A stretch of 14,869 nt of DNA. It comes from JAHJQQ01 sp041739295 (GTDB lineage: Bacteria; Pseudomonadota; Gammaproteobacteria; Thiohalobacterales; Thiohalobacteraceae). Made by a program: the position numbers and the translations under genes. Below are positions 14,138 through 14,869 of this stretch, one piece after another (position 1 is the first letter of the stretch; every line of letters begins with the position of its first letter). The stretch covers positions 1 through 14,869 of the forward strand of contig JBGSOE010000455.1 in NCBI GenBank assembly GCA_041739295.1, given 5' to 3'. The notes under the pieces were generated by a model. It ran no database searches. It was not told the origin of the DNA and saw nothing but the letters and a program-made list of their open reading frames with translations.

Positions 14138-14842
14138 CTAATCACGCATGAAAACGGCGTAAAGGCAATACTGCGGCAGACGCTTATCGAGCCAATCGCT
14201 TTTAAAAGGCGTATAAAACACCATCGATTTTGTAAAGTTAGCATCACGCATTGTGCCCTCTAACTTTCCCTCATCGTAGAACACTTTATGATCCTGGTCA
14301 CACGCATATCCATGACTACCCGGAACACCAACAAGCAGACGTCCACCAGGATGCATTACACGGTAAATCTCAGGCAATAGCCTGCGCGGATCTGACAAAT
14401 GCTCGAGAACATTATCCAGCACAACACAGTCGAAACTGGCATCTTCAAAAGGAAGACTATCTATCTGCATCAAGCGCGCATCAAGCCCGCGCTTCAAGCA
14501 CCAATCAACAGAAAAGGTATTTATGTCAACACCTACCGCGCCATAGCAGTATGCTAGGAAGTCGCCTATTCCACAACCAACATCAAGTATGCGTCCGTAT
14601 AATTGACGAACCAATTTAGGATAAAGCCAATAATTTCTATACATCAAGCCAGTAACACTGCGCTTTCGAAGATATTTAAAGTAATTTTTATTAAAACTCA
14701 AAGTATCTGTAGCAGATCCATTATTACGATTGTCAATTACTGTCGATGACAGACCATTATATTTAGTAGCTAATACTTTACCAGGCCGTCGCTCCGGGAT
14801 TATCCGCTTATCCATAACGCGGGTTATCTCAGAAACATGCAC
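14138..14842 (-). CDS. Class I SAM-dependent methyltransferase, 5' end uncertain
   Basis: At least 234 residues with a class I methyltransferase fold. Motif I is ILDVGCGIGDF (85-95), the acidic end of strand beta2 is GVDIN (104-108), and motif IV/post-IV is FDCVVLDNVLEHLSDP (137-152), then MHPGGRLLVGVP (163-174). The 'DNVLEHLSDP' form is common in methyltransferases of polysaccharide clusters, so it may methylate a sugar or modify a chain end; the substrate is unknown. The annotated start is a GTG at 14842 with no good ribosome site. ATG 14815 is an alternative, and the frame stays open to the window edge (residues RRIIQAKRK precede), so the true start may lie outside. Confidence 0.82.
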   Translation of the reverse strand: MHVSEITRVMDKRIIPERRPGKVLATKYNGLSSTVIDNRNNGSATDTLSFNKNYFKYLRKRSVTGLMYRNYWLYPKLVRQLYGRILDVGCGIGDFLAYCYGAVGVDINTFSVDWCLKRGLDARLMQIDSLPFEDASFDCVVLDNVLEHLSDPRRLLPEIYRVMHPGGRLLVGVPGSHGYACDQDHKVFYDEGKLEGTMRDANFTKSMVFYTPFKSDWLDKRLPQYCLYAVFMRD

Positions 14843-14869
14843 TTTGCGCTTAGCTTGAATAATCCGCCG

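Noticed and set aside
1..14869. CRISPR array, tRNA or rRNA genes
   Set aside because: No regularly spaced repeat-spacer pattern, and no tRNA cloverleaf or rRNA sequence recognised on either strand.

Overview
The window looks like a Gammaproteobacterial chromosome with moderate G+C. The clues are the WbpM/WbpL/WbpV-type O-antigen genes, a GalU of the usual proteobacterial length, and an intergenic ATTCCGGC...GCCGGAAT repeat of a kind common in that class. Genus cannot be fixed by eye. All convincing genes lie on the minus strand, so transcription runs from the right edge to the left edge.

Positions 1 to about 6.2 kb look like part of an integrated mobile element (an integrative element or phage-satellite-like island). 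In transcription order it has: an AlpA-type helix-turn-helix regulator (5946-6167); a 101-residue unknown protein; a small winged-helix protein; and a 926-residue Toprim/P-loop primase-helicase. The last three overlap one another. Next comes a 584-bp gene-free region packed with direct and inverted repeats, which resembles a replication origin. It is followed by two overlapping small genes that appear to be paralogues, overlapping in turn a tyrosine recombinase (208-1239). A further small gene runs off the left edge behind a tandem pair of 25-bp palindromes. The left end of the element is not in the window.

Positions 6168-7011 hold no convincing gene. This is the probable junction zone. It contains several strong stem-loops, including a perfect 24-bp palindrome, bracketed by two copies of a 14-bp direct repeat, and then a short interspersed-type inverted repeat.

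Positions 7012-14869 are the end of a surface-polysaccharide (O-antigen-like) cluster: SAM methyltransferase, family 2 glycosyltransferase, WbpV-like sugar-nucleotide reductase/epimerase, Wzx-like flippase, WbpL/WecA-like initiating sugar-phosphate transferase, WbpM-like 4,6-dehydratase, and GalU. Dehydratase plus reductase would make a UDP-N-acetyl-6-deoxyhexosamine such as UDP-QuiNAc. The WbpL-like enzyme would load it on undecaprenyl phosphate, the glycosyltransferase and methyltransferase would extend or decorate it, and the flippase would move the unit across the inner membrane. These sugar assignments rest on family knowledge, not on residue-level proof.

The least explained parts are the repeat-rich 1918-2501 region, the recombinase-linked paralogous pair, the tandem palindromes at the left edge and the structured segment at 6241-6811.
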